From positions 1 to 50,668 of the forward strand of contig CAIKLM010000077.1 in assembly GCA_903828235.1 (NCBI GenBank): a DNA stretch of 50,668 nt, in the 5' to 3' direction. Position 1 is the first letter of the stretch; every line of letters begins with the position of its first letter. Under the pieces are notes generated by a model. That model saw only the letters and a list, made by a program, of their open reading frames with translations, made no database searches and was not told the origin of the DNA. The stretch comes from an uncultured beta proteobacterium (GTDB lineage Bacteria > Pseudomonadota > Gammaproteobacteria > Burkholderiales > Burkholderiaceae_C). The position numbers and the translations under genes were made by a program. Positions 20,786 through 31,287 of this stretch are shown piece after piece.

Positions 20786-21858
20786 GCCGCGTGCCTGGCG
20801 ACGCGGGCGGCGCGGACCCCCGCGAGGGCTTCGCCGCCAAGCTAATCGCCTGGCAGCGCCGCCACGGACGCCACGGCCTGCCTTGGCAGGGCACGCGCGA
20901 CCCCTACCGCGTGTGGCTGTCCGAGGTGATGCTGCAGCAGACGCAGGTGAGCACCGTCATCGGCTACTACGGCCGCTTCCTCGAGCGCTTCCCCGACGTG
21001 GCCGCGCTGGCCGCCGCGCCGCTGGACGACGTGCTGGCGCTGTGGAGCGGCCTGGGCTACTACAGCCGGGCGCGCAACCTGCACTGCTGCGCGCAGGCGG
21101 TGGTGGCGGGGCACGGCGGCCGCTTTCCGGCCAGCGCCGCGCAGCTGGCCGCGCTGCCGGGCATCGGCCGCAGCACGGCCGCGGCAATCGCGGCGTTCTG
21201 CTTCGGCGAGCGCGTCGCCATCCTCGACGGCAACGTGAAGCGCGTGCTGGCCCGCGTCCTCGGCTTCGGCGACGACCTGTCGCGCGCGCCGGCCGTGCAG
21301 GCGCTGTGGAACGAGGCCAGCGCGCTGCTGCCGGCGCGTGGCGTCGACATCTACACCCAGGGCCTGATGGACCTGGGCGCCACGCTGTGCACGCAGCGCC
21401 GCCCGGCCTGCCTGCACTGCCCGGTGGCCGCGGGCTGCGTGGCCCGGCGCGAGGGAAAGCCCGAGCGCTACCCGGTGAAGACACGCCGCGGCGTGCGTGG
21501 CCGCCGCAGCAGCGCGCTGCTGTGGCTGCGCCAGGGCGGCCGCTGGTGGCTGGTGCAGCGGCCGGCCACCGGCGTGTGGGCCGGCCTGTGGAGCCTGCCC
21601 GAGTTCGACTCCGCCGAGGCGCTGCAGGCCCACGTGGCCGGTTGGCGCGGCCAGGGCGAGTGGCTCGAGCCCTTCCAGCACGCCCTCACGCACTTCGAGT
21701 GGACGCTGCAGGCGCTGGCCTGGACGCTGCCCGCCCGCGCCGCGCAACCCGAGGCCCTGCTCGAAGGTCGGTGGTTCGAGCCGGCCGAGGCGCTGGCGCT
21801 GGGCCTGCCGGCGCCGATTCGCCGGCTCCTGGACGGCGCGGCCGGGACGGCCGCCTGA
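20782..21858 (+). CDS. mutY: A/G-specific adenine glycosylase
   Basis: 358-residue enzyme that removes adenine mispaired with 8-oxoguanine. Catalytic E48 (WLSEVMLQQTQV), helix-hairpin-helix LPGIGRSTAAAIAAF, D149 (LDGNVKRVLAR), the [4Fe-4S] cysteines C203, C210, C213 and C219, and the C-terminal NUDT-like recognition domain (WLVQRPATGVWAGLWSLPEF) are all visible. GTG start overlapping the GTPase gene. With mutM it completes the GO system. Confidence 0.95.
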   Translation: MSRVPGDAGGADPREGFAAKLIAWQRRHGRHGLPWQGTRDPYRVWLSEVMLQQTQVSTVIGYYGRFLERFPDVAALAAAPLDDVLALWSGLGYYSRARNLHCCAQAVVAGHGGRFPASAAQLAALPGIGRSTAAAIAAFCFGERVAILDGNVKRVLARVLGFGDDLSRAPAVQALWNEASALLPARGVDIYTQGLMDLGATLCTQRRPACLHCPVAAGCVARREGKPERYPVKTRRGVRGRRSSALLWLRQGGRWWLVQRPATGVWAGLWSLPEFDSAEALQAHVAGWRGQGEWLEPFQHALTHFEWTLQALAWTLPARAAQPEALLEGRWFEPAEALALGLPAPIRRLLDGAAGTAA

Positions 21859-21933
21859 CGGGCGGCGCCTCAAGTCCGTACACCGGCTGCCGACAACGCC
21901 TGACACAGGTGCAACGGGGATGAGGCAATCGCG

Positions 21934-24900
21934 ATGAAACGGGTGGAGAACCGGCGCCGTCCTCGCCTGGAGACCCGACAGCCTGCGAGTGCCCTGGTCA
22001 TGGGCACGACCATCGCCTGCGAGATCCGCAACTTCTGCCGGCTCGGCCTGTACCTGGCCTTCGCCGACCGCGCGGAGGCGGGCCGGGCGGTGCAAGGCAT
22101 GGGCGCCGGTGCGTTGGTCGAGGTCCTGTTCACGGCCGTGGTCGACGGCCAGCCCCGCCTGTTCCGGTTCTTTGGCACGGTGGCGCACGCTGCCGCCGCC
22201 GGCGCCGGCCTGATGGTGCCTTCGATGCCCCAGGAGGCTTTCGAGGTGCTGCAGGCGGCAGCCCGTTCCAAGCCTGCGGACCCAGCGCCGGACGCCGTTT
22301 CGGAACCTGTGCCGGCGCCCGCCGGGGAGGCGCCTGCCGACCCCCGGCAACGTTGCTCCGCGGCGTTCAAGACCTGCCTGCGCCGCGTGATGGACGACTT
22401 CTTCCGCGGCCTGGACGCGCCCTTCCAGGAGGCGGCCGACAAGACCCGCGTCATGGGGGACAAGTTGCGCCTGCGCGAGGCACCTGCCGTCCTGACGGCG
22501 GGCCGGGTCGCCGTCGAACGCCGATTCCTCGCCCGCGCCGTCCAGGGCCTGGGCCCCCAGTCCCAGGGCGCTGCGGGCGCGCCCCAAGGCGACGCCGAGC
22601 AGGTGCTGGCCTTGTTGGACGAGTCGGAGTTCGAGGACTGGTTGCGCCTGGCGGCGGTTGTCAACCGGCTGGACACGGACGGGGACTTCGCGGAGCCGAT
22701 GGCGCGTGTGGAGCGGCGCTACGGCCGCCTGGTCGGCCGGCCGCTGGACCGCCAGAGCAACCCCTTCGGCCCGACGATGCTCTGCCGGGCCTTCCAGGCC
22801 GGCGCCCGGGAACTGCCGCTGTCGAACAACTCGCGGGCGGTCGCCTACGAGGCCTTCGGGCGGGTGCTGGGGCGCCACCTGCCGACCCTGTTCGGTCAGC
22901 TGGACGAGGCGCTGTCGGTGCTGGGCGACCCGACGCCCGAGCGCAAGGCGGCGGCTCCGAAGCGCGAGTCCTCGCCCTCGGCGCCCCCGCGGCAGGGCCC
23001 TGACGCCCCGGCCGAGGACTGGCGCAGCCGCGGCGCTGGCGCGGCTGCCCACGAGGCGGAAGGTGACGCCGATCGCCACCGCCGGGGCATGCCGCCACCC
23101 GGGCGCGATTACAGCCTGGACAGCGTGCTCGCGGCGCTGAAGCGGTCGGAGCGGATCGGCCCGGCCATGGCACATCGCCCGGCCGGCGGGGCTGCGGAGC
23201 TGTCCCGCAGCGAGCTGCTGTCGGTGGCCCAGGGCTTGCTGCGCGCAGCCGCCGAGCAACGCGCCCGGCCCGCTAGGGCCGGCATCGCTGCGCCCATGGC
23301 GACGGCCGCGCCGTCGGTACCGGCAGCGTCAGCGGCGCCCGCCGGCACCGGCACTGCCTTGGCCACCCTGGGTGACCTGGGCCGGCTGATCGAGGCCGCG
23401 CCGGCCGCAGGCTGGATGGAGGCTCCGCAAGCAGGCCGCCCGCCGCTGAGCGAGCGCATGGCCCTGGCCGCGGGCGGGCTGAGCATCGGCGCCCCCATGC
23501 GGCGGGCGCTGGACAACACCGGCAGCCTGCTCGGCAAGGCCCTCGCGGTGTCCGGCGGCGGCCAGGGCATCGACAGCCTGCTCAAGCGGCTCGAGCAGCC
23601 GCTGCTCAAGCTGAGCCTGCGCGAGACCGGGTTCCCCGACAGCGTCGACCACCCCGCGCGGCAGGTGTTCGACCTGCTGGAGCAGTACGCGGTCGCGGTC
23701 GACGACGAAGGGCGGTTCTTCGATCCCAAGCTGTACCGCTTCCTGCAGCTTGCGGTCGACCGCATCTGCCGCCAGGCCGACCAGGACCCCGAGGTCTACG
23801 TCAAGGCGCGGGACAGCCTGGCGCGGCTGCTGCCGCCGCTGCAGCAGACCCGGCAGTCTCGCGTCGAGCAGTTGCAGGAGAGCTGCGAAAGCCGCCAACG
23901 GACGCGGCTGGCCCGTCGGCGGGTGCAGGAGGCGCTGCACCGTCGGCTTGGCGGGCAACCGGTGCCGACCGTCGTGCTGGCCCTGCTGGAGGCCGGGTGG
24001 CGCCAGGCCCTGGTGATCCTGGAATTGCGCGCGGGCGTGCAGGACATCCGCTGGAGCGATGCCCTGGCGCTGCTGGACCGCCTGCTGTGGCTGCTGTCGC
24101 CAGAGTCGATCGACGCGCCGGCCGCGCGCCGCCAGGCGGCACTGACGGCCACCGGCCAGCTGGACGACCTGCTGGCCGGCGTCAACCCGCTGGCCGACGA
24201 GCGCGAGTCGGTGCTGGCCGACCTGCAGCGCAACCTGGAGCTGGTGGGGCAGGGCGGGACCGTGCCGGCCGTGATGCCCGACGCCGCGCTGTTCGGCATG
24301 CCGGGCGATGGGCGAGAGGCGATGGATGACGCCTCGGCGGCCCTGGCGCAACGCCTGCGCGTGGGCGACTGGTGGCAGGTGTGGAAGTCGGGGACCTGGG
24401 TGCCCATGCAGCTGGTGTGGTGCAGCGAGCCGGCGGCCGAGATCGCCTTCACCAACCGCTCGGCCACCCGCAAGCTGGAGCTCTCGCTGGCCAACCTGGG
24501 CCGGCGGCTGGGCGAAGGGTCGATGCGCGAAGGCGCCGACCAGGCGCAGCCGCTGCTGGAGCGGTCGGTGCAGGCCCTGGTGGACGAGGCGCAGGGTGAG
24601 ATGCTGCAACGGGCGCACCGCGACCCGCTGACCGGCCTGCTCAGCCGCAAGGGCTTCCTGCTGCGGCTGGCCCAGACCGCGCTGAACCGGAGCGCCGACC
24701 ACACGAACCTGGTCGGCATCGTCGAGTTCGACCAGTTCCGCGTCGTGTACCAGGCCTGCGGCGTGGCGCAAGGCGAGGCCCTTGCGCGCACGCTGGCCGA
24801 GAAGGTGAAGGCCTGCCTGGGGCCCGACGGCGTGCTGGCGAGCTTCCGCGACGACACCCTTGCGCTGATGCTGCCCGCCTGCCGCCGGGACGAGGGGCTG

Positions 24901-25899
24901 GCCCGGCTGGAGCAGCTGCTCGCGCACCTGAGCGAGTACCGCCACCAGACCGAGGGCCAGAGCTTCAGCATCGGGGCCAACATGGGGGTGGCGGAGTTCA
25001 GGCCCGGCGTCGACAGCGCCGACGTGGCGGTGCAGCGGGCCGACATGGCCTGCGTCGCCGCCAAGTCGGTGGGGCGCAACCGGATGCAGTGCTATGCCGC
25101 GGAAGACCGCCAGCTCCGCAACCAGCAGGACATGGTCGCGTGGGCGGGCCGCATCGACAGCCTGCTGGCCGGCAAGGGCCTGTACCTGCGCGGCCAGATG
25201 GTCAGGCCCATCGCCGCCGAGTCGGGCCTGAAGCCCTATCACGAGGTGCTGCTCGGCGTGGAGCCGACCCCGGGGCACCCGGTGAGCCCGCTGCCCTTCA
25301 TCCTGGCGGTGGAGGGCCTGCGCCGGGCCCACGAGGTGGACCTCTGGGTGCTGCGCCAGACCTTCAGCTGGATACGGCAGCACCGCAGCGAGTTCGGCAG
25401 CGGGGGCGGCGTGTCGATCAACCTGTCGGCAACCTCGCTGGCCCACGCCGGGGTCATCGAGGCCGTGCGCCAGGAGCTGCTGGCAGGCGACATCCCCACC
25501 GAGCTGATCGCCTTCGAGATCACCGAGACCGCCGCCATCGAGAGCTATGCCGCCGCCGCGGACTTCATGCGCCAGATGCGGCGCTACGGCTGCCGCTTCG
25601 CGCTGGACGACTTCGGCAGCGGGCACACCTCGTATGCGCACCTGAAGAACCTGCGGGCCGATGCCCTGAAGATCGACGGCAGCTTCGTCAAGGACATCGT
25701 CGACAACCCCGCCGACTACGCCATCGTGAAGTCCATGAACGACATCGCCCACTCGCTGGGCATGCGCACGGTGGCGGAGTACGTGGAGTCGCCGGCCATC
25801 CTGGCCAAGCTGCGCGAGATCGGCGTCGACTACGCGCAGGGCTACGCCATCCACAAGCCCTGCCGCATCGAGCACCTGCTGACCCGCGAGGCGGCCTGA
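21934..25899 (+). CDS. Very large DUF1631 / degenerate GGDEF / EAL protein
   Basis: 1,321 residues. About 1-105 resemble a PilZ-like domain (RRRPR, IRNFCRLGLYL). The middle, roughly 150-870, is DUF1631-like: Ala/Pro-rich linker then FDLLEQYAVAVDDEGRFFDP and, near 810-840, GDWWQVWKSGTWVPMQLVW. A GGDEF domain starts at RDPLTGLLSR (896) but its active site reads SFRDD (970-974), so it is unlikely to make c-di-GMP. The EAL domain (EVL at 1104-1106, FEITET, DDFGSG, KIDGSFV, AEYVES, QGY) keeps the metal and catalytic residues and could be a phosphodiesterase. Probably senses or degrades c-di-GMP; no membrane segment is seen. ATG start, separate from mutY by 75 bases. Confidence 0.85.
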   Translation: MKRVENRRRPRLETRQPASALVMGTTIACEIRNFCRLGLYLAFADRAEAGRAVQGMGAGALVEVLFTAVVDGQPRLFRFFGTVAHAAAAGAGLMVPSMPQEAFEVLQAAARSKPADPAPDAVSEPVPAPAGEAPADPRQRCSAAFKTCLRRVMDDFFRGLDAPFQEAADKTRVMGDKLRLREAPAVLTAGRVAVERRFLARAVQGLGPQSQGAAGAPQGDAEQVLALLDESEFEDWLRLAAVVNRLDTDGDFAEPMARVERRYGRLVGRPLDRQSNPFGPTMLCRAFQAGARELPLSNNSRAVAYEAFGRVLGRHLPTLFGQLDEALSVLGDPTPERKAAAPKRESSPSAPPRQGPDAPAEDWRSRGAGAAAHEAEGDADRHRRGMPPPGRDYSLDSVLAALKRSERIGPAMAHRPAGGAAELSRSELLSVAQGLLRAAAEQRARPARAGIAAPMATAAPSVPAASAAPAGTGTALATLGDLGRLIEAAPAAGWMEAPQAGRPPLSERMALAAGGLSIGAPMRRALDNTGSLLGKALAVSGGGQGIDSLLKRLEQPLLKLSLRETGFPDSVDHPARQVFDLLEQYAVAVDDEGRFFDPKLYRFLQLAVDRICRQADQDPEVYVKARDSLARLLPPLQQTRQSRVEQLQESCESRQRTRLARRRVQEALHRRLGGQPVPTVVLALLEAGWRQALVILELRAGVQDIRWSDALALLDRLLWLLSPESIDAPAARRQAALTATGQLDDLLAGVNPLADERESVLADLQRNLELVGQGGTVPAVMPDAALFGMPGDGREAMDDASAALAQRLRVGDWWQVWKSGTWVPMQLVWCSEPAAEIAFTNRSATRKLELSLANLGRRLGEGSMREGADQAQPLLERSVQALVDEAQGEMLQRAHRDPLTGLLSRKGFLLRLAQTALNRSADHTNLVGIVEFDQFRVVYQACGVAQGEALARTLAEKVKACLGPDGVLASFRDDTLALMLPACRRDEGLARLEQLLAHLSEYRHQTEGQSFSIGANMGVAEFRPGVDSADVAVQRADMACVAAKSVGRNRMQCYAAEDRQLRNQQDMVAWAGRIDSLLAGKGLYLRGQMVRPIAAESGLKPYHEVLLGVEPTPGHPVSPLPFILAVEGLRRAHEVDLWVLRQTFSWIRQHRSEFGSGGGVSINLSATSLAHAGVIEAVRQELLAGDIPTELIAFEITETAAIESYAAAADFMRQMRRYGCRFALDDFGSGHTSYAHLKNLRADALKIDGSFVKDIVDNPADYAIVKSMNDIAHSLGMRTVAEYVESPAILAKLREIGVDYAQGYAIHKPCRIEHLLTREAA

Positions 25900-25917
25900 G
25901 TCAGCCCGCCCACGCCC

Positions 25918-26547
25918 TCAGCCGAAGACCACCTTCTTGTCGCGCAGGAAGCCGTCGACGATGCTCAGGCGGATCACCGGATCCTCGAGTTCCATCAGCT
26001 TCTGCTTGGCCGACAGCGGCACGGGCAGCAGCTCGCACCAGCGGTTGGCCACCCAGCCGGCGTCGTCGAGCCGGTAGGGCCGGGCAAACGGCTCGGTGCC
26101 GCGCTCGGCCAGCTTGCGGATGGCTTCGGCCAGCGCCTGCACCGTCTGCAGCATGGCCGGGCCGGGCAAGTGAGAGGCGTCGTTGGCCATGCGCTCGACC
26201 GCCGGTGCCACCCACAGGCCGTTGCCGCGCTGCTGCGGCGCCGCCGCGATGCGGAAGCGCGACAGCCCCGTGCAGCGCACGCGCAGGATCCCGGCCTCCT
26301 CGGCGTCGACGTCGTCGATGCGCGCCAGCACGCCCACCGATTCCATCTGCACGGCCCCCGACAGGCCACCCGCATCCGACCCCTGCCTGAGGCACACCAC
26401 GCCAAAGGGCGTTCCCGCGCGCAGGCACTCGGTGACGAGGTCGAGGTAGCGGGCCTCGAAGACCTTGAGCCCCAGCACCGCACCCGGGAACAGCACCACC
26501 CGCAGCGGAAACAGCGGCAGCGGCGACGGCAGCGTGGCGTCGTTCAA
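25918..26547 (-). CDS. Lon N-terminal (substrate-binding) domain protein
   Basis: 209 residues with only the LON N-terminal PUA-like domain: LPLFPLRVVLFPGAVLGLKVFEARYL, GTPFGVVCLRQG, then a helical C-terminal part. There is no ATPase or protease domain. Such stand-alone proteins are common and of unknown function. I chose the TTG at 26547, preceded by GAGGCGG at a suitable distance and lying just past the rapZ stop; no in-frame ATG is available. Converges with the c-di-GMP gene with an 18-base gap. Confidence 0.82.
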   Translation of the reverse strand: MNDATLPSPLPLFPLRVVLFPGAVLGLKVFEARYLDLVTECLRAGTPFGVVCLRQGSDAGGLSGAVQMESVGVLARIDDVDAEEAGILRVRCTGLSRFRIAAAPQQRGNGLWVAPAVERMANDASHLPGPAMLQTVQALAEAIRKLAERGTEPFARPYRLDDAGWVANRWCELLPVPLSAKQKLMELEDPVIRLSIVDGFLRDKKVVFG

Positions 26548-26557
26548 GGCGGCCGCC

Positions 26558-27466
26558 TCAGCCGTGCCCGTCGAGCTCGCGGTGGCGCACCAGCGTCGTG
26601 GTGCGGCCGCGGAACCGGTTGGCCAGCGTCTCCACCGCGTACACGCTGCGGTGCTGGCCGCCGGTGCACCCGATGGCCACCGTGAGGTAGCTGCGCTGGT
26701 CGTCCTCGAAGGCGGGCAGCCAGCGGGCGATGAACTGCTGGATCTGCGAGACCATCTCGCCCACCTCGTGCTGCTGCGCCAGCCACTGCGCCACCGGCGC
26801 GTCGCGGCCCGACATCGGGCGCAGCTCGCGCACGTAGTAGGGGTTGGGCAGCACGCGCACATCGAAGACGAAGTCGGCGTCCAGCGGCACGCCGTACTTG
26901 AAGGCGAAGCTCTCGAACACCAGCGTCAGCGCCGACTCGCCCGCGCCGACGAGCTGGCGGATCCACTTGCGCAGCAGTGCCGGGCGCAGCAGGCTGGTGT
27001 CGATGACGGTGGAGACGTCGCGCAGGTCGGTCAGCAGCTGGCGTTCGAGCTCGATGGCCTCGATCAGTGCGCGCGCGTTGTCGGCCTCGTGCGGGGCCGT
27101 TAGCGGGTGCGGGCGGCGCGATTCGGAGTAGCGCCGCACCAGCGCCTCGGTGCTGGCGTCCAGGAAGATGGGTCGCACGTGGATGCCTTCGCCGCGCAGG
27201 CGGTCGAGCAGCGGCACCAGCGCCGGCAGGCTGCTGGCGGTGCGCACGTCGACCGACACCGCGACGCTGCGCGTGAAGCGCTCGCGCTCCAGGTGCACGA
27301 AGTCGCGCAGCAGCTCCGGCGGCAGGTTGTCGACGCAGAAGTAGCCGGCGTCCTCGAGCGCGTGCAGCGCCACGCTCTTGCCCGAGCCCGAAATGCCGGT
27401 GATGAGCAGCAGCTCGTCGCGCTGCGACAAGCCCTCGATCGGCGCGAAGCTCGAGTCGTCGCTCAT
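26558..27466 (-). CDS. rapZ: RNase adapter / nucleotide-binding protein RapZ
   Basis: 302 residues. P-loop GISGSGKS at 24-31, DNLPPELL, the RRPHPL motif and the C-terminal [11 protein letters not shown] metabolite-binding region are intact. In E. coli RapZ binds the small RNA GlmZ and RNase E to control glucosamine synthesis; whether the same circuit exists here is unknown. The ATG overlaps the recN stop (ATGA), and a Lon-N gene follows. Confidence 0.95.
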   Translation of the reverse strand: MSDDSSFAPIEGLSQRDELLLITGISGSGKSVALHALEDAGYFCVDNLPPELLRDFVHLERERFTRSVAVSVDVRTASSLPALVPLLDRLRGEGIHVRPIFLDASTEALVRRYSESRRPHPLTAPHEADNARALIEAIELERQLLTDLRDVSTVIDTSLLRPALLRKWIRQLVGAGESALTLVFESFAFKYGVPLDADFVFDVRVLPNPYYVRELRPMSGRDAPVAQWLAQQHEVGEMVSQIQQFIARWLPAFEDDQRSYLTVAIGCTGGQHRSVYAVETLANRFRGRTTTLVRHRELDGHG

Positions 27467-29151
27467 GGGTTGCGGACCCTGGGCCCGCGCTCGCTGCGCG
27501 GGCCCTGCAGCAGCGTCTGGGCATGGACCATGCCCGAGAGTTTCTCGCCGCCGAGCATGCGCGCCACCTCGGCCACGCGCGATTCCCCGTCGACGGCGTG
27601 GATGTCCGACAGCGTGGCGCCGTCCTGCAGCCGCTTGGCGACCACGTAGTGGTGGTCGGCACAGGCGGCCACCTGCGCCAGGTGCGTGACGGCCAGCACC
27701 TGCGCATGGCCGCCGAGCTGCTTCATCAGGCGCCCCACGGCGTCGCCCACGGTGCCGCCGACGCCGCTGTCGATCTCGTCGAAGATCAGCGTCGGCAGGG
27801 CGGCGCCCTCGGCCTGCGCGGCGGTGACCGCGATCGCCAGCGCCAGCCGCGAGAGCTCGCCGCCCGAGGCCACCTTGGCCAGCGGGCGCGGCGTGCTGCC
27901 GGCGTGGCCGGCGACGCGGAACTCGACGTGCTCCAGGCCGTGCGGCTGCGGCTCGGCGGCCGGCTCCACGGCCACCTCGAAGCGCCCGCCCGCCATGCCC
28001 AGCGGCTGCATGGCCTGCGTGACGGCCTGCGACAGCGCCGGCGCGGCGCGGCGACGCAGTCGGCCGATGCGCTCGGCCTCGGCGCGCCAGGCCTGGGCGG
28101 CGGCGGCCTCGGCCCGCTCCAGCGCCGCCAGGTCGGCGGCCGCGTCCAGCGCCGCCAGCTCGGCCTTCCAGCCCGCCAGCAGGGCGGGCAGTTCCGCGGG
28201 CGGCCGGCGGTGGCGGCGCGCCAGCGACACCCAGGCGCCGAGCCGCTCGTCGAGCTCGGCCAGGCGCTGCGGGTCGGGCTCCTTGCGGCCGAGGTAGCCG
28301 GCCAGCGTGCGCGCGGCGTCCTCGAGCTGGGCCTGCGCGCTGCGCAGCACCTCGAGCACCGGCGCGAGCTCGGCGTCGTAGCGCACGACCTCGTCGAGCG
28401 CGTCGATGGCGCGCGTGGCCAGCACGTCGGCGCTGTCGTCGGCCTCCGAGACGGCGTCGAGCGCGGCGCGGGCGCCGTCGAGCAGCGCCTGGCCATGGGC
28501 CAGCCGCTGGTGCTCGGCGTTCAGCGGCTCCCACTCGCCCTCGGCCGGGGCCAGCCGGTCGACCTCGGCGATCTGCCAGGCCAGGCGCTCGCGGTCGCGC
28601 TCCAGCGTGCCCTGGGCTTGCCGGGCGTCGGCCAGGGCCCTGTCGGCGGCGCGCCAGGCCTGCCAGCGCCCGAGCAGCTCGCGCGTGTCGGCGCCGGCCT
28701 GCTCATCGAGCAGCGCGCGCACCGCGGCCGCCCGCGTCAGGCTCTGCCAGGCGTGCTGGCCGTGGATGTCCACCAGCGACTCGGCCACCTCGCGCAGCTG
28801 CGCCAGCGTGGCCGCGCCGCCGTTGATCCAGGCGCGGCTGCGGCCCTGGGCGTCGATGCTGCGCCGCAGCAGCAGCGTGTCGTCGCCATCGTCGGGCGCC
28901 CCGAAGCCGGCTTCGTCCAGCCAGCCGCGCAGCGCTGCGGGCGTGTCGAACTCGGCCGTCACCTCGGCACGCGCGGCGCCCTCGCGCACGATGGTGGCGT
29001 CGGCGCGGCTGCCCAGGGCCAGCTGCAGCGCGTCGATCAGGATGGACTTGCCGGCGCCCGTCTCGCCCGTCAGCACCGTGAAGCCGGGGCCGAGCTCCAC
29101 CTCGAGCGCCGCGACGATGGCCACGTCGCGCAGCGACAGCCGCCGCAGCAT
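27463..29151 (-). CDS. recN: DNA repair protein RecN
   Basis: 562-residue SMC-like ATPase for double-strand-break repair. Walker A GETGAGKS at 29-36, [13 protein letters not shown] near 130, a long coiled-coil middle (about 155-370) and the C-terminal ABC head ([14 protein letters not shown] signature, [13 protein letters not shown]alker [10 protein letters not shown]) are in order. Length is usual. Follows nadK (stop two bases before), divergent from hrcA across nadK. Confidence 0.95.
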   Translation of the reverse strand: MLRRLSLRDVAIVAALEVELGPGFTVLTGETGAGKSILIDALQLALGSRADATIVREGAARAEVTAEFDTPAALRGWLDEAGFGAPDDGDDTLLLRRSIDAQGRSRAWINGGAATLAQLREVAESLVDIHGQHAWQSLTRAAAVRALLDEQAGADTRELLGRWQAWRAADRALADARQAQGTLERDRERLAWQIAEVDRLAPAEGEWEPLNAEHQRLAHGQALLDGARAALDAVSEADDSADVLATRAIDALDEVVRYDAELAPVLEVLRSAQAQLEDAARTLAGYLGRKEPDPQRLAELDERLGAWVSLARRHRRPPAELPALLAGWKAELAALDAAADLAALERAEAAAAQAWRAEAERIGRLRRRAAPALSQAVTQAMQPLGMAGGRFEVAVEPAAEPQPHGLEHVEFRVAGHAGSTPRPLAKVASGGELSRLALAIAVTAAQAEGAALPTLIFDEIDSGVGGTVGDAVGRLMKQLGGHAQVLAVTHLAQVAACADHHYVVAKRLQDGATLSDIHAVDGESRVAEVARMLGGEKLSGMVHAQTLLQGPRSERGPRVRNP

Positions 29152-29153
29152 GG

Positions 29154-30038
29154 CTAGACCACGCCCTCGTACCAGCGCAGCTTGCGGCGCAGCGTGGCGT
29201 AGTAGCTCCAGCCGCGCGGGTGCAGGAAGCGCACCTGGTGCGCCGAGCGCCGCACCCGCACCTGGTCGCCGGGGATCAGGCTGGCGATGTTGTGCATGTC
29301 GAAGTTGGCCGAGAGATCGCGGCCGGCCACGATGCCGATGCGCACCTCGCCGGCGTCGGGCAGCACGATGGGCCGGTTGGACAGCGTGTGCGACGCGATC
29401 GGCACCACCACCCAGCCGCCGATGGCCGGGTGCAGGATGGGCCCGCCGGCGCTCAGCGCGTAGGCCGTGCTGCCGGTGGGCGTGGCCACGATCAGGCCGT
29501 CGGCGCGCAGGTTGGCGACGAAGTCGTCGTCGACGTCCACCCGCAGCTCCACCATGCTGGCCGTGGCGCCGCGGCTGACCACCACGTCGTTCAGCGACAG
29601 GCCCTCGAAGATCTTCAGGCCGTCGCGCCAGACGTCGCCCTCGAGCATCGAGCGGCTCTCCTGCTCGTAGTGGCCCTGGACGATGGGCGCCAGGGCCTCG
29701 CGGTACTGTCCGATGGCGACGTCGGTGATGAAGCCCAGCCGGCCCTGGTTGATGCCCACCAGCGGCACGCCCTGGCGCGCCAGTTCGCGCGCGATGCCGA
29801 GCATGGTGCCGTCGCCGCCCACCACCACGGCCAGGTCGCAGCGTGCGCCCATCTCGTCGGGCGTGAGGGCCTCGAAGTCGCGGTCCGCGTTCAGGCCCGT
29901 GGCCTCGGCCGTCTCGCGGTCGAAGCTCACCTCCAGGCCGCAGCTCACCAGGAAGTGGGCGATTTCCTCCAGCACGGGACGGATCCCCCGGGCCTGGTAC
30001 TTGCCCACGATCACCGCATGACGAAAGGCGCTGGCCAT
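29154..30038 (-). CDS. nadK: NAD kinase
   Basis: 294-residue kinase that makes NADP. GGDGT at 74-78 with the catalytic D76, then GINQGRLGF, the NDVVVSRG motif and [16 protein letters not shown] took the ATG at 30038 ([15 protein letters not shown]), the family N-terminus; an open frame to 30095 would intrude on the hrcA promoter region. Ends two bases from recN. Confidence 0.95.
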   Translation of the reverse strand: MASAFRHAVIVGKYQARGIRPVLEEIAHFLVSCGLEVSFDRETAEATGLNADRDFEALTPDEMGARCDLAVVVGGDGTMLGIARELARQGVPLVGINQGRLGFITDVAIGQYREALAPIVQGHYEQESRSMLEGDVWRDGLKIFEGLSLNDVVVSRGATASMVELRVDVDDDFVANLRADGLIVATPTGSTAYALSAGGPILHPAIGGWVVVPIASHTLSNRPIVLPDAGEVRIGIVAGRDLSANFDMHNIASLIPGDQVRVRRSAHQVRFLHPRGWSYYATLRRKLRWYEGVV

Positions 30039-30116
30039 GCGAACGATTACATCACAGCCCCCTCGTAAACCGGGGTGCGCGGCGGTGTCGGCCACCCCCG
30101 GGCGCGGGCCCGTTCC

Positions 30117-30122
30117 TACAAT
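30117..30122 (+). promoter_or_regulatory. Candidate -10 hexamer just before hrcA
   Basis: TACAAT lies eight bases before the hrcA ATG with no Shine-Dalgarno in between, so the transcript may be leaderless. No clear -35 at 17 bases, and no CIRCE inverted repeat (the HrcA operator) is present in the hrcA/nadK gap. Confidence 0.35.
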
Positions 30123-30130
30123 GCAGCGCC

Positions 30131-31183
30131 ATGCTGGACGACCGCGCGCGCACGCTGCTGAAACTGCTGGTCGAGCGCTACATCGCCGACGGCACCCCCG
30201 TGGGCTCGCGAACGCTGTCGCGCACCTCGGGGCTCGACCTCTCCCCGGCCACCATCCGCAACGTGATGGCCGACCTCGAGGACCTGGGCCTCATCGCCAG
30301 CCCGCACACCAGCGCCGGCCGCGTGCCCACGGCGCGTGGCTACCGGCTGTTCGTCGACACCATGCTCACGGCCCAGCCGCTGGCGCTGGCCGACCCGTCG
30401 CAGCTGCCGCCCGAGGCCGCCGCCGAGCTGGCCGCCGTGCGCGAGCAGCTGCACCCCGACCAGCCGCAACGCGTGATCGCGCAGGCCGCCTCGCTGCTGT
30501 CGCAGCTGTCCAGCTTCGTGGGCGTGGTGATGGCGCCGCGCCGGGACAGTGTGTTCCGCCACATCGAGTTCCTGCGGCTGGGCGAGCGGCGCGTGCTGGT
30601 GATCCTGGTCTCGTCCGACGGCGACGTGCAGAACCGCGTCATCTTCACCGCGCGCGACCACTCCCAGGGCGAACTCGTCGAGGCCACCAATTTCGTCAAC
30701 GCGCACTACGCGGGCCTGGGCATCGAGGAGATGCGCGAGCGGCTGAAGGGCGAGGTCGACGCGCTGCGCGCCGAGATCGCCCAGCTCATGCAGGCCGCGG
30801 TGCAGGCCGGCTCCGACGCACTGGCCGAGAGCAGCGACCAGGTCGTGGTCAGCGGCGAGCGCAACCTGCTGGGCGTGCAGGACTTCGGCTCCGACTTGGG
30901 CATCCTGCGCCGGCTGTTCGACGTGTTCGAGAAGAAGACCGAGCTGATGCGGCTGCTCGACGTGAGCAGCCGCGCCGAAGGGGTGCGCATCTTCATCGGC
31001 GGCGAGAGCCACGTGGTGCCGGTGGAATCGCTGTCGGTGGTGACGGCGCCTTACGAGGTCGACGGCCGCATCGTCGGCACACTGGGCGTGATCGGCCCCA
31101 CGCGCATGGCCTACGACCGCATGATCCGGCTCGTGGACATCACCGCGCGGCTGGTGGGGCACACGCTGTCGACCCGGGTCTGA
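30131..31183 (+). CDS. hrcA: Heat-inducible transcription repressor HrcA
   Basis: 350-residue repressor of chaperone genes. Winged-helix N-terminus ([55 protein letters not shown]), then the GAF-like dimer domain and the C-terminal [19 protein letters not shown]. Neighbouring nadK-recN is a conserved betaproteobacterial context. Its operator is not seen locally, so autoregulation is not supported here. Confidence 0.95.
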   Translation: MLDDRARTLLKLLVERYIADGTPVGSRTLSRTSGLDLSPATIRNVMADLEDLGLIASPHTSAGRVPTARGYRLFVDTMLTAQPLALADPSQLPPEAAAELAAVREQLHPDQPQRVIAQAASLLSQLSSFVGVVMAPRRDSVFRHIEFLRLGERRVLVILVSSDGDVQNRVIFTARDHSQGELVEATNFVNAHYAGLGIEEMRERLKGEVDALRAEIAQLMQAAVQAGSDALAESSDQVVVSGERNLLGVQDFGSDLGILRRLFDVFEKKTELMRLLDVSSRAEGVRIFIGGESHVVPVESLSVVTAPYEVDGRIVGTLGVIGPTRMAYDRMIRLVDITARLVGHTLSTRV

Positions 31184-31287
31184 GCGCGACGCGCGGCCGG
31201 CGCGGACGGCGCGCCCGCCCATGGCGGCCCATCGAGGCCGTGGAGGCTCCAGTCGGCGCAGGCAGAATCCGGCCAGCAGGCATCCGT

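Noticed and set aside
30039..30130. A CIRCE element in the hrcA/nadK gap
   Set aside because: No TTAGCACTC inverted repeat is present, so HrcA autoregulation here is not supported.
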